Source: Gracilaria domingensis (lineage: Eukaryota > Rhodophyta > Florideophyceae > Gracilariales > Gracilariaceae). Taken from it: DNA of 64,000 nucleotides. A model generated the notes under the pieces. It did no database searches, had not been told where the DNA came from, and saw only the letters and a list, made by a program, of their open reading frames with translations. Below are positions 43,258-55,006 of the stretch, piece by piece (position 1 is the stretch's first letter; the number at the start of each line of letters is the position of its first letter). The position numbers were made by a program, and so were the translations under genes. The stretch covers positions 62,001 to 126,000 of the forward strand of contig VCMS01000110.1 in NCBI GenBank assembly GCA_022539475.1, given 5' to 3'.

Positions 43258-44792
43258 CCCGCCGACTTGTCTCCAATCCAAGGCGAAATGTTTTCACTCC
43301 CCCGCCCAACATCACCACCTCTTCTGCGCTCGACACCCATACTGACGCGCGACCTGATGACCTTGCCCCGAAACCTTCGCACCCTTCTCTCCTCGCAGCC
43401 ACTCGTCGCGTCATATCCCGAGTGCCTCTGCGCGAAATCGCAAAATTGGCCCCTCCGACACCACCTCTCCCGCCCCATGGTACTAATCTACCACCACACG
43501 CACAGCCTCCACTTCATCAGGACACAACTGCTGTCCTTCGCACTGCCAATTTCACAACCATCGACGCCACGCCCCATTCCCATACTGTGCCCAAATCTGT
43601 CGTTTTTTGGGAGACCTTGTTCATGTCCGGCGTTCACATCGCTACCCAGCAACAACCCTTCCTTGGTGCCTGCATCGATTCTGGCGCCGCCAAATCCGTG
43701 GTTGGGCTTCCCCGAGCCATCATTCTCCATGAGGCCCAACAACCGAACACCGATCTGCACTCTGTCTTACAACCCTCACATGAGTCGTTCAAGTTCGCGA
43801 ATGCAATACACCACTCCCTCGGCACTTTTCCTGTTCTAATTCCGCTTCCCGATGGCACCTCTCTTGCACTCCACATCGACACCGTCGACGCCGCTGTGCC
43901 TTTCCTACTTGGGCTAAATATTGGTGACCGACAATACCTTATCTTAGACATGAAGCTCCAGCAACTCAAATCTGGCACTGCTAACGGGATTATCCACCTT
44001 CAAAAACTCAACAGTCACCTTTTTATCGCCTGGGATATCTCGTCTTCCTCCAGCATTCTCCAGACTGCTACCAGCCCCTACACCGAAGGGGAGCTTCACC
44101 GTCTGCATCTCCAATTTTACCACCCCTCAACGGACAAACTACTCCAACTTCTCCGCCGTGCCTCACTTCAACAGACCGACAACCACACCAAGGAACTCCT
44201 CAGACGCATCGCCGACTCCTGCGGAACATTCCAGACGTTGCGCACTCGCCCATTACGGTTCCGCGTTTCTTTACCTCCTGACAAGATTGTATTTAACAAT
44301 AAAATCACCCTCGATCTTATGTACCTCCGAGATCATGGTAAGAAACTCCCAGTACTCCACATTGTTAACATCAAAACTGGTTTTTCCAACGCCGCGTTCT
44401 TGCCAGGTTAATTTGCAGAGGTAGTTTGGCATACGTTTCTTGTTTGCTGGCTAACGGTGTACACTGGAGCTCCGAATTATCAGCATGTTGATCAAGGAAG
44501 TATTTTCACTTCCAAAGCTTGAGATGAACAATCAGCAGCCCTCGGTATCTCCATTACCACATCAGGCATCGAAAGCAATAACAGTCTCGGACTGGGCGAG
44601 CAATACCATGCACCACTACGACGAATTCACCATAAGGTATCCATTGATTTCTCACTCCTCCCACGTGACGTCCGTCTACGCATTGCTGTTAAGACCATCA
44701 ACGACACCAAGGGACCTAATAGCCTCGTTCCGTCCCTCTTAGTCTTTGGCACATTGCCACGCCTTAATCCTTCGCACACCACCGATAAGGAT
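43258..44792 (+). pseudogene. pol: copia-2 Pol, protease and integrase
   Basis: Read in the -1 frame relative to gag. The protease motif CIDSGA near 43672-43689 is canonical, unlike in copia-1. A GAG-pre-integrase zinc site follows, with two His near 44100-44130 but the second Cys pair degraded. The integrase starts near 44310 (LDLMY) and is broken by a TAA at 44409. The VDQGS and GEQYH motifs remain near 44490 and 44600. The coding part stops at the solo LTR inserted at 44798. Confidence 0.75.
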
Positions 44793-44797
44793 CAAAA

Positions 44798-45021
44798 TGT
44801 AACAATATGATGGTGAATGAAGTCTGGCCTTCCAAGATGGAGGGGGTGGCCGGCTGACGCCCCTTTAATACAGATGTTGTATCAGGTCTAGATAGATCTA
44901 CGACTATGCTACAAGCTACTTTCTGTCTCTTCTGTCTCGTAGTGTCTCGTAACACGTGAGCTACAAGCCAAGCACGGTGATCAGACGTGACTTGGAGCTT
45001 GTAGGCTCTCATAGTGTTACA
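44798..45021. mobile_element. solo LTR, 224 bp, inserted in copia-2 integrase
   Basis: Starts TGTAACA and ends TGTTACA (inverted termini, TG...CA), flanked by the exact 5-bp duplication CAAAA (44793-44797 and 45022-45026). Removing it and one CAAAA rejoins the copia-2 frame across the site. No coding content. It could also be a very short non-autonomous (TRIM-like) LTR. Confidence 0.85.
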
Positions 45022-45026
45022 CAAAA

Positions 45027-46807
45027 GGTTCGCCTTTCCGCCCTCGCCGCCGCTCGTCGTTAATACGCCACCATTGTTGCCAAACTTCGGGTCGTTAAAG
45101 CACTGCGCGCTCGCGTCCCACCCGCTGCTCAATTCAAGTTTCAGCCTGGATCATGGGTTCGCATCTATCGCGAAAAGCCCAAACAATTTGTTGGCGCTTA
45201 CCGTGTTGTTCTTGTCGACGAAAAACAGCTCCATGTCCGCACCACTGCTGGTGTTCAACAATTCTCGATCACGCAATGTATCCCATCTGATGTCTCCACA
45301 GACAGGACTCTTCTCGAACGCTTTAAGGCGCAATTAGATGCATTCACCACCTCAATACACAACGAACCCCATACACCCCCTTCTATCTTGATCACCGAAA
45401 TCCTACCCCCCAATAACCCTCGCTCCCAGTCACCACAATTTATCCCTGCTCGTCAAAAGAAACTTCAGGGTCTTCGTGATCGAAACGTGTATACTGTCGT
45501 CTCCATGGACGATGCTCGAGAGAAATGCTGCTCGCACAACGAGAAGCCGAATATTATTGGCTCCCGTTGGGTGCTGAGAATTAAGAACGCCGAGACGCCT
45601 TCGCCGACATATAAGGCTCGTCTCATCGCTCAGAGCCATACCGACCGTGAGAAAGGTGCTCTAATTCATGACTCGCGTTCCCTACTCTTGCAAGCCGTCC
45701 GATTCATCGCCTCTATTGCTGCCGTTTTCCGGTTCCGACTCTGGTCCCGGGATCTTACACTAGCTTATCTCCACGCCAGTGTCCCAATTCAACGCCGCGT
45801 CTACCTAAGACCGCCTCCAGAAATGTAATTACCTCCCGGATCCCTTCTTAAACTGCGTCGCACCCTTTACGGCCTCACAGAGTCAGGAGACTACTGGTAC
45901 CACACGTTGACTCAGCACTTCCTTACAGACTTGGAAATGGAGAAATCGTCTTCCGATCAGGCCATGTTCTTCAAACATGCTCCTTCAGGCAACCTTGATG
46001 AGCTTACTGGCAACTACGTTGATGATTCCCTGCAAACAGGGACTGCGCACTTGGAGAAGCTTACGGAGCAAACCGGGGAAAAGTTTGACTCAAAGCCCAA
46101 ACAATACGATTCCTTCCTCTACGCGGAGCAGTATGACTTCACGCATGTGAAGGCTCTCAATTCTGTCGTGGAGCATTTGACGAAGGTGGACGAAGTGTCC
46201 ATCAAGCAATACCACCTGGACAAAAACAGCGTATACATCCGCGTGTACTCTGATTGGTCATTCTCCAACAACCCTGACCTCTCCTCCAGCTTGGGTATAT
46301 CATAATGCTGTGTGATTCGTCAGGACGCTGCACCATCCTCACCTATCGCAGCTACAAGAGCAAGCGTGGTGTCCGCTCTATACTCGGCGCCGAAATCTAC
46401 GCGTTTGCGGACGCATTTGATGCAGCGTTCATCCTGAAGAAGGACTTAGAAAGCTGTTTTAATCGTTCTATTCGGATCTGCATGCTAACGGATAGCCAAT
46501 CTATTTTCGACACGATCACGAAAGCATCTTACACGCGCAAAAAGCGTCTGATGATTGACTTGGCTGCTGCGCGAGAGGCTTATCAGCGCGAAGAGATTTC
46601 TGACATTAGTCACGTCAAGCACTGCCACAACTCCGCCGACCAGTTGACAAAGCCGAAACCGTGCCAGGCGCTCGACAACCTTCTCTGCGGCGGTGTTTCC
46701 GACCACCCAGTTCAGCAAAGGGTGATTCGCGCGAATGGTAGCGTCTTTTCTTCCGCGCGCACCACCACATCGTCTTCTGCTCTGCGCTCGAAGGAAGAAA
46801 GATCGAC
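45027..46807 (+). pseudogene. pol: copia-2 Pol, integrase end, RT and RNase H
   Basis: It continues with the integrase C-terminal region (AATIVAKLRV equivalent with one stop), then RT (GSRWVLRIKN, YKARLIAQ, RDLTLAYLHA, LYGLTESGDYW) with a TAA near 45826, and the catalytic box YVDD near 46016-46030. A deletion near 46130 removes part of the connection. RNase H resumes at about 46240 (YSDWSFSNN), shifts frame at 46305, and ends with TDSQSI and the NSADQLTK motif, running into the 3' LTR. Confidence 0.78.
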
Positions 46808-47106
46808 TGATGATGATCGAGCGCGAGACACGCTCCGAACGCAAGCTAGTGCGAGCCATACAAACTCGCCTATCGCATATCGCCACCATCTTCATCCCAC
46901 AACCGAGCACGGGCTAAGCCGATACATGTCGATAACCCCGACGGTCCTTAGCGATAAACCCCAGTACTGGGAATCGGTCCCCTGATAGCTTAAGTAGTCT
47001 GACTCCTTCTTCGTCAGTAAATGGGCCTCCCTATGATTTGAATATGCTTCCCTAACCTTGCAAACCGCATCCTTGGTGCCTACCGCAGACCAAAAGTAGA
47101 CCATCA
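46808..47106 (+). repeat. copia-2 3' LTR
   Basis: TGATGATGATCGAGCG ... CCATCA, 299 bp, homologous to 41501-41799. Confidence 0.88.
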
Positions 47107-48063
47107 GAAACCAGTATGTTTGCCTTTATTTAGGCAGAGTCTTGTTTTACGAGTTTCATATCCTGCTAGACACTGCCAATATTGATACGACTGGAATTGA
47201 ATTGATCCAATTGCGAAGAAACTGCAAAAACAGAACAAAATGCGCCGTGTGACACGGCGCATTCTCTTAATTAAAATTATTGCCTATGAATAGCTTTTTT
47301 TATACGAAATTTGAAAATCTAAATATAAAGTACCATAAATGTAAACGCCTCCATTTTCAGGGAACAGTGCCAAATTGAGGGAAATGAAAAACTTTTGCAT
47401 AGAACTTACTCTATTTTAGATGAAAGTCAGTCATCCCTGCCCGATATATAGAGCTTTGCTATTATGTTCTCTCAGAAAAAGCCATAAACGAAACCAATAC
47501 AAAACAGAATAATTTTTTTGTTATGGCTGTGTTTAGACTGTATGTAATGATGCTTAAATATTTGCATGAAATGCCAGAAGAACGGTCTACATTTGCCTTG
47601 TGCAAAACCCTTCTTTTCGCATATCACCTAGGATATGTTTCTCAATTGTGTGCATGGAAGAAAATCTATTTCTTTAGGATCTCATTTGTTGGCATGGCGG
47701 TGATCCAATCACAGCAATGGTACAAAAAAGGCGTTATATGCGTCGAGAGACACGGCGCACATTTTTACATGTTCTTATTATAATATGACTGATACTTTGA
47801 AAACCGAGATCATTCTATATATACGCGATCACTTTTGGCCATTGTACCACCAACCTAAAACGATTACCAAAAATACTGTTAGGGCTGGTATTTACTCTAT
47901 TTTTCCTAAAATTGGCTTTACATTTTGAGCTGATTAGCGAGTGTTCACCCTAGTGAAAACTTTGAAATCACATCACAATACAAAGCCAATGTGTCAAAAT
48001 CAAATAATTGACAAGCCTAAAGCACAGTTTTAGCTGTGTATTGGCAACGTTCTGTTCTTTGCT
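47107..48063. other. AT-rich spacer, no supported gene
   Basis: One 86-codon frame at 47523-47783 has no protein-like features beyond hydrophobic stretches. Confidence 0.4.
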
Positions 48064-48763
48064 GAACCTCCCGCTTCTACGTAGATTAAGCTGAAAGCTT
48101 TTAGACAAGCAACGATACTGTGCGGTATGCACAACGCTGACATATGCACATTGCACGCCGCCGCTGACGCGAGAAGTCTTATTGTCTGATGATCTGCCGC
48201 GTAGCTCTAGCAGCTCGAAAGAAGAGCGAGCGGACCAAAGGACACTCAAAGTTTTCTCAACCAAGTCAATTGTTTCCGTCACGGAGCCGAAAATTCAGTG
48301 ACCGGACAAACGGGACTTCTTTTTCTCGGATTTTGTGTTGCGCTCCAGACAAAATGAACAACTTTGGTTTATTTCACCCGTGCCATCAACGCCCTTGAAT
48401 CACCGGTGTAGCTCCGTTATGGGCCCAGTGCGCTATATCGGTGATTAAAGGCTCCTGCTCCACCTGGAGCCCATCACCAAATCCGGGAAGAGGAAGTCTC
48501 GTCTCTCTAGTCACTGGAGATCCCTGTTCCATACCGGGCAGAATTGATTTTATTGAGTAAAATCCGAGTGTCCTCTGGTCCGCTCCTCCTCCTCTCCGAG
48601 CTGCCCAAGCTGCGCGGCAGATCATGCGGCAATCAGAATTCCTGCGTCAGCGGCGGCATGCGGTGTGCACGCGTTAGCGTTGCGCACACCGCCCACTCTT
48701 TCTGCTCGCCTAGAAGTCGTCAAAGAAGCGCCGCGACCTCGGCGAAGAAAGGAGAAGTTCCAT
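48064..48763. repeat. large imperfect foldback, arms about 330 bp
   Basis: The left arm (about 48064-48405) pairs in inverted orientation with the right arm (about 48440-48763) around a centre near 48420. Anchor pairs: CCGCCGCTGACGC at 48158-48170 with GCGTCAGCGGCGG at 48644-48656, GCGGACCAAAGGACACTC at 48230-48247 with 48566-48583, and AATCACCG / CGGTGATT at the centre. Divergence between arms is moderate. No transposase. It could be a foldback transposon or an inverted duplicate able to give a hairpin RNA. Confidence 0.65.
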
Positions 48764-50348
48764 GAGAGAAGATTATTTTTAGGAAGAAAAAGCCACAACC
48801 GAGAAAAGCTCAACGGCTACAAAGACATGTGTAGCACTTTGTAGCCTCATAGTACCACTCAGCAACGTAGACTTCTCGATATCGCAAAATAAGAAAAATC
48901 AAACATAAACACCAGCACACCGTAGCGTAGTCTGTATATCATCCATTTAGAGAAAAACACCCACGCGCATCATAACAGCCGCATTGGAACCATCTGCAAT
49001 GCGTACGTGGTCGCAACGGATAGATCCGCCAGCACTAAAAAAACGGCGTGCGCAGAATAGTTCCGAGCTTCTGAGTAGTGATGCGGCGGGCGGTGGTACA
49101 AGTGGAGCGATTGTCTAACACCTTGGGCCACAGCATTCAGAAAGTGATTCAATAAACCGGGTTATCGTCGAACAGCGCTTCTTCTAGCAAGGCAGTAGCG
49201 AAGGGCAGATCTGGGTTCATCTCATTTCTAGCCATTCTACAAGAATACACTCATCGTGTCCGCCTTTGTGTATCACATAGCAGGAGAATATGTCGCTCGG
49301 AACTGGAGCTTTGTAGGGCAAAAGTCAGCGGCACTAGAAGTGGTGCTTATCGCGGAACACCCGCCAAGGCGTAGTGGCCCTGCACCTGCCTGTGACCAAC
49401 ATCAGCGACCCACTCGCCGGAAAGGGGTGGTCCACCAGGGAGGGGGGCGGGTGTTAAGGTCATACGAGAGGGGATTAATCGGAGATCGGAGGCCTCGCGG
49501 CGCTTCGTATCAGGGTGACTCAGAGCAAAACGCTTCAAGAACAGTCAGAGAAAAAGGGCTCGCAGCCAGTTCCTTCGTTCAGCAGCAATATAGCACCAAT
49601 ACTCATACAACTTCACATACAGGAGCACCACGAGCTTTAAGCCCAGTGACGAATGCAGCCACGCAGCGTGTCCATCCTCGGCCGTACCCCAAACTGGATT
49701 GCCGTTCTAGCTACCATTTCGTCCGTCGCCCCGGGAACGAAAGCAGCGACGGGTCTGATGAAGAAGCGACTCGTCAAAAACAAGAACGACTCTGTTATAT
49801 ACAGGGTATAGGGGAATTGGTCGAAAATGCAGATGTTTACAACACCTACAATTGTATTTCCATAAAATTCGTTTCTAGTTAAGTAGAAATTCGTTAAACA
49901 TTGTGAGGTAAACAGTAATTACATACACCACAGCCTTGCTACGGAGATGTATCTCCCCAGAAATGTTGCCTACGGTGTATGAGCCTCTTGGTAGGGTTTT
50001 GTCCTTTCACACACAAGCATGAAAGCTTGAACAGTTTTTTTCAATTTTGAACCGTAAGACATTTGGTTTCGTTTTGGAGCTTTCGAAATTAACTTTCATC
50101 CACACTACGCTCATTGCCAAAATCCCTAACTTGCAGAACATATCTAACAGTGACGACTGCGGGAATCAAAGTAAACACAAAGTTCTGCATATTGGACAAC
50201 TTTGATCGGAATTAGTACAAGAAAAAAATAAAACCTAGAGTAAATCCAAAAGTTAAAAATGATATAATGGAGTGAACTGGGCCACTTTATTTTGATCTGT
50301 AGTTTAAAATTTATAGCATCAAAGAACGTATGTTCTCATTATGTAAGA
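48764..50348. other. spacer, no firm gene
   Basis: A plus-strand frame at 49256-49882 lacks an ATG at its start and any recognisable domain, so it is not called. The rest is AT-rich. Confidence 0.4.
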
Positions 50349-50471
50349 GTTATCAACCGTGGTGAGCGAGAAAATTGCAGACCGAGGCCGCAATATTGGG
50401 ACCGAGCGCAGCGAGGCCCAATATAGCGAGCCGAGGTGCGTGATTTACCTCGCGAGCTCCCGGATGATAAC
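50349..50471. repeat. 123-bp imperfect palindrome
   Basis: GTTATCA at 50349-50355 pairs with TGATAAC at 50465-50471, and the whole interval folds on itself through ATATTGGG / CCCAATAT near its centre. The centre carries the near-palindromic GACCGAGCGCAGCGAGG. It looks like a small MITE or foldback repeat. Confidence 0.6.
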
Positions 50472-50938
50472 TTGCTTGTCACTTAAGTCATGTGGATGCT
50501 CTTTTGAATCGCCTCCTGCGACTTTTGTCTCTCTCTAAGAGACAGGTGCGCATGACCTGAACGTAGTGAGAGCTGCATTGTTCAGATAAAACAATTTCTT
50601 CGAGCATTCTAACGGGCACCACAATGTTCTCGATTGTGCTACGGCAAATGCACAATAAACATTGCACTCTCGTGGGCAGAATCGTCCGATGATTCAGCCG
50701 ACTTCCCTCAGGGAGAGCAAAACTCGTTACCGTCGGCGAGACAAATTAACGGTATCATTCATGTTCCCCACGACAGCCATCTATCGTCCTCCGGAGTCAG
50801 CAGCTCTTTCTATATTATTCCACAGTCAGAGATTGCCCCAAGCACGCGATAAAGTGCAAATAACATCACTCCCGATCACAGTAGCACCGCCGTGGCTCCT
50901 GCAACTGGAACTGAAGAACAAATCGAGAGCGGCATATT

Positions 50939-52225
50939 GTGCCTCCAAAGAAATGGGACTGCATTACAAGCAAAAGGCTCCGAATCCTTTATGAGCCAAA
51001 TAATCCTGCGGAAGTAAGGAATCTAATGTGTAGGCATACTTCTAGCAACACAACGAAGTCGACTCAAACCGCCCTTCACGCGTTCGCCGTATTTGTTGTA
51101 GAAGATTTTAATCTTCTTCGCCCTCAGCTGATCGCTGAACTGAAAGACAAAAAGAGTGCTGCTTGGCGTCGCCGCAGTTTAGGAGAACAGGCAGTCGTTC
51201 TTATGTCTATCTACTTAATTAGAACTGAAAATAGACTCAGTCTGCCGCAAGATACGTCCACGTGGGCCGATTGCCAACTAAAACGTGTCAACGCAGTTAT
51301 TGTTGAATTCATCGCTACCCGCAAACAAAACATTGAAAACCAAGATCTCAGTCCATCCACCTTAAAGACGTACATCGCAGGGTTGAAAAGGGCTTTCAAA
51401 CACCACTGGAAGTACGACTTAAATTTGTTTACTGGGGGGGTTTTCTCGGATCCTCAACGAAGACTCATAACCGTACTGGATAACAAGATACGGTGCCAAC
51501 AGGCGTAAGGTGCTTGCCGAAAAAACCATAACATTCTGTCGAACAACAACATCAGAGATCTTTATAAATTCTCTTTTCCGTCAAAATCTCAACCTCGCGG
51601 CCTTTTTACGAGGATTATGTTTAACGTTGCCTTGATGACGGCGATTCGAAAGTTAGAGCTCGGAGAACTCCGGTTGAAGGATGTGTCTAAGGTATTTGAA
51701 AGAAATGAGACCTTTTTTCGTATCGTTCGGCGGCGTATTGGAAGTGCATATGGGGCCTTTAGAACGCAATTTGCTGGTCTAAAGTAGATCAACACTAAGC
51801 GGAAAGAAGTTTTTATAAGGAATCGTGTTCAGCTGGAGGGGACTCTGTATGTTTTTAAAGATTTTAATGAATATCTCTGGATTGTGTCGCGGTTTCGAAC
51901 CGCAGAAGAAAAGTTCTTTTGTGCTGTTAATCACAGAGAATCGTTTTTACAGAAGTCTTTCAAGCCAGAAATTGTAAGTGCCGAAACACTAGTGCGGTAT
52001 GATACTGATGCATGTGAGGCAAACAATATCACTGGTGCTGGCTCGAAACGGGCGATGCCTCTGCTTGGAGTGCGAGCGACTGTCACTACGCAACCCTTTG
52101 GTGCGGGTGTGGACGATGAGAGCTTCGCTAAGCGTTTTGGACATCGTGATAGAAGGTCTTTCGATTCTTATGCTAATTTGAGCGGTTCACTCCGCAAGCG
52201 TCAGCAAGAAAAAAATACTTGGTAG
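50939..52225 (+). pseudogene. Crypton-like tyrosine recombinase, two in-frame stops
   Basis: One continuous frame of about 428 codons, broken only by TAA at 51506 and a TAG near 51787. The N-terminal part (to about 51508) is helical, as in a core-binding domain. The catalytic half shows the first-Arg box (TAIRKLELGELRL near 51637) and a strong C-terminal block (VRATVTT...AGVDDESFAKRFGHRDRRSFDSYA, 52068-52180) with GH and the Tyr nucleophile. The His of the H-x-x-R box appears to be Leu. There is no RT next to it, which fits a Crypton rather than a DIRS or Ngaro element. Such enzymes integrate circular DNA by strand exchange. Confidence 0.7.
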
Positions 52226-53102
52226 ATTTGAGGTGTCAAAGGCAAAGCGCACCGTTTTGTTGGTTAAAGGTACATGTGGTGACGAGAACAGACAGTATGA
52301 AGATCGATGTTTATCTGAGAACCTGAATTCTAAGTTTTTTTTGGCTATTGGAAACAGCATCGAAAATTTTGGAGTTGCTGGCAATAACAATGCGTCATTG
52401 CGTTTGCCTTCATTCTTGCAGTATTAAGGTTCGCTGAATGGAATTGTGACAATCAATTTTAACTTTTGTGTTGGTGCCGGTGGGATTAGAGCTAGATGTG
52501 AAGAAGGTTCGTGAAAAAACCTTGCAGGCCATTCCACTGTCTTTGTTTGTTACTGTTATATCGAGACTGTCTTTGTTATTCTGACAAGTTCTGTTCGAAA
52601 CCACTCTCGTGAATAAAGTTTAGGTGACCACGAGTAGTTATTTCCAAAGTCCCAAGGGGTACGGATACAATTGCCCGGGCAAATATTCTGCTACTGTGGG
52701 CCCGGCGCGAAATAGAAAGTAAAGAAGCCCGGGCACCTCTAATAATTAAAGGCGCCCAGGCGAACATAAATATTATACACCTCCGGGCGTGCTTTAGCCA
52801 TAAGACGTGCAAGCGATGCATCTTGTGCCTTAAACCTCGACCTTGTAAGAAATAAATGCTACTTCTAATCGTGCAATATAGGGAATATCCCGGCGATACG
52901 CCGTATCTCTCTCTCCTTCCCCTCTTTTCCTCTCTTTTCCTTTCCCCACTCTGTGGTTTCGTGCCTTATTCAAGGCTGCTACACTCACGTGTGAGTCACT
53001 CTTCCCAACTCAACTCGTAACGCCTCGTCTTGACGGTCCAGCCCCGGTCTTACACCTGGCTAGTCGCGCCAGCCAAGGAAGGCTTTGTTCACTGCGATGC
53101 CC
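52226..53102. other. spacer with GC-rich repeats, no gene
   Basis: No supported frame. It contains CCCGGGC-type short repeats (about 52670-52800) and a pyrimidine-rich tract (about 52905-52950) like the ends of LTRs here. Confidence 0.35.
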
Positions 53103-55006
53103 TCAGAAGAGGGAGATCCCGAACATCTTCGTGGTGTTTCCTGCTCGCAGGCATTGCACTACAGATCTCACCAGACTATTCCAGCTCTCCGGACGCTGGG
53201 TAGTTGAAGAACCAAGAGTCAAAAACTCCTTGAAATACGTTGTTGCCCATTGCTTACGTTTGTTCCATACATGGTTATCAAGATAGCTCCTCACGGTTTT
53301 CGTCCGCGGCCCAGCTGGAAACCATTAGCTTATCAGTTGATTCCATAACCCGACCAGTTCACTCTGCGACCCACATTCTCTGCACATAGATAAAGCAGAT
53401 CTGAACAGAGGCCATGACCTAGCCCCACTGTTGCTCGTTATCGATGACAGAACGCGTTTCTTCACGTTCATGTCAAAGAGATGATACGTGCAGAGCAAGT
53501 GCTTCAGTTCCACTCGGTATGGAACTGAATCAATAGACAAGGCCATAGCTTCGTCCCCATGTGTAAAAATCACGCAGGGAAGTCGAACAGCAAATGCTTC
53601 GTGCCAGCAGGCCAAAAGTCTCTTGCAGTACTCAACGTCTTCTCTCGGAGTCAGACTGAGAAGAACGGCACGGGACACACCTTCGGAGTCAACGGCAATA
53701 TAGCTAACGAATCTGTAGTTGTACCTAGTTGAGTTGTGAGTACTATCCCAGAACAATACGTCACCACCTTGCGTACAATATCTTCAGACCCCTTCAGAGA
53801 CCACGTAATTGAAGAGAGAACACCTGTGTCCTCCAATTCGAAGCCCAGAAATTTCAGATGATCTCCTTCATGTTCCATTCTCAGGTGCTCCACAAGTTTT
53901 TCGGCGTTTAGCTCGTTATCCGTTATTGTCTTCAGAGTGTTCTGCAATGCTTCTTCGTGAATCGAATATTCCAAAAATCTATTGCTGAGATAAAGATGAA
54001 GCCTTATAACAGACCCTCTACCACCTGGGCAGGCACTACGGAAAGCTTTCAAAGCAGTCATAATGACGTTGTTGTCCATTATATCACGCCTTAGAGGGAG
54101 CAACAAATTGCCACAAAGAATTCCATTCGGAATATGATTCGTGTGAATCGTATTTGCCGCCTTGATTACACAAAAGTCGTCACAACCCAATTTCGAAATT
54201 GTTTTAGGCCTCGTTTCAAACGATGGTCAGTCTACCTTGATGTATTCCGCGACTTTGGAACAAAGTTTCTTGATGAAAAAGTTTTTCAAAGAAGACGTGA
54301 GCACAAGAGGAGAGCACCCCAGTTTAAGACTCTCACACGTATTTCTTTGCTTCATGTCTTTCTTGGACATCCTGATAACTTGCATCTTGCCCGAAGCCTA
54401 CCAGAACCTTTAACTTGACAATTCCAAACCGATCCACATCCGAGGCGATTTTCACTCATTTCACACAGGGATGGCAAAATTGAAAAGTCGTTCCGGAATA
54501 TGATGCCTGAATAGACATATGCTAGAGACAAAGTGGAGGGTGTTCGAATGTAGAAGACATGATCTTGAGTTCCTTGGTCCGTTTGTAACTAAACAGAGCA
54601 CCACACTTGGCGCGAGCTAGCTTGGTCGCTATCGATTTCATACGATCAAGAAATGGAGAGTTTTTGTCACAACTGTCCAACATTGGAGACTCTGTCGACA
54701 GATTTTGAACTTCAATTTTGTCCGCAACACATGAGCATCTTATGCCAAGAATTGGTGGCATATGGTTGGAAAGTGACCTGGTCTGCTCAACGGATTTGCA
54801 GCTTCTACGACTACTTTTTTATTGACACCATCGGTATGGGTGGCTTTTGTTAGTGTAGAACAGTCATACGCACTATGCAAGTGGTACGGAGGCACGATCG
54901 GCATGCCGCATGTATCTGGTACAGGCGCCCGGGCGCCCTTACGCAATACAGGCACCCGGATGGTTGTATCCGTTGAAAGCATCCAGGAGAGCGCGGAAAA
55001 GAGCAA
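53103..55006 (-). pseudogene. MULE (Mutator-like) transposase relic
   Basis: Read from right to left. An N-terminal piece (about 55006-54522) has a CGALFSYKRTKEL...EHPPLC segment resembling the zinc/FLYWCH-like DNA-binding part of MULEs. A middle piece (54190-53757) follows. The catalytic piece (53756-53325) has WDSTHN-x2-RY for the first Asp, THGDEAM for the second, and the HLLCTYHLFD motif. A C-terminal piece (53294-53103) has TTQRPESWNSLV, the MULE terminal signature. Frameshifts separate the pieces. No terminal inverted repeats were found. Confidence 0.72.

Larger units (their letters stand above)
41501..47106 (+). mobile_element. copia-2 LTR retrotransposon, 5606 bp
   Basis: Two 299-bp LTRs (41501-41799 and 46808-47106) bound a Copia-order coding region gag, protease, integrase, RT, RNase H. 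The target duplication is nearly intact (AAAAC at 41496-41500, GAAAC at 47107-47111). The LTRs differ at several dozen positions, so the insertion is old. The reading frames carry stops, an internal deletion between RT and RNase H (near 46130), and a solo LTR in the integrase. A purine-rich tract (about 46790-46802) precedes the 3' LTR. Confidence 0.88.

Noticed and set aside
49256-49882. 208-codon plus-strand frame
   Set aside because: Starts at a non-ATG codon, looks mostly polar and unstructured, and no homologous domain is visible.
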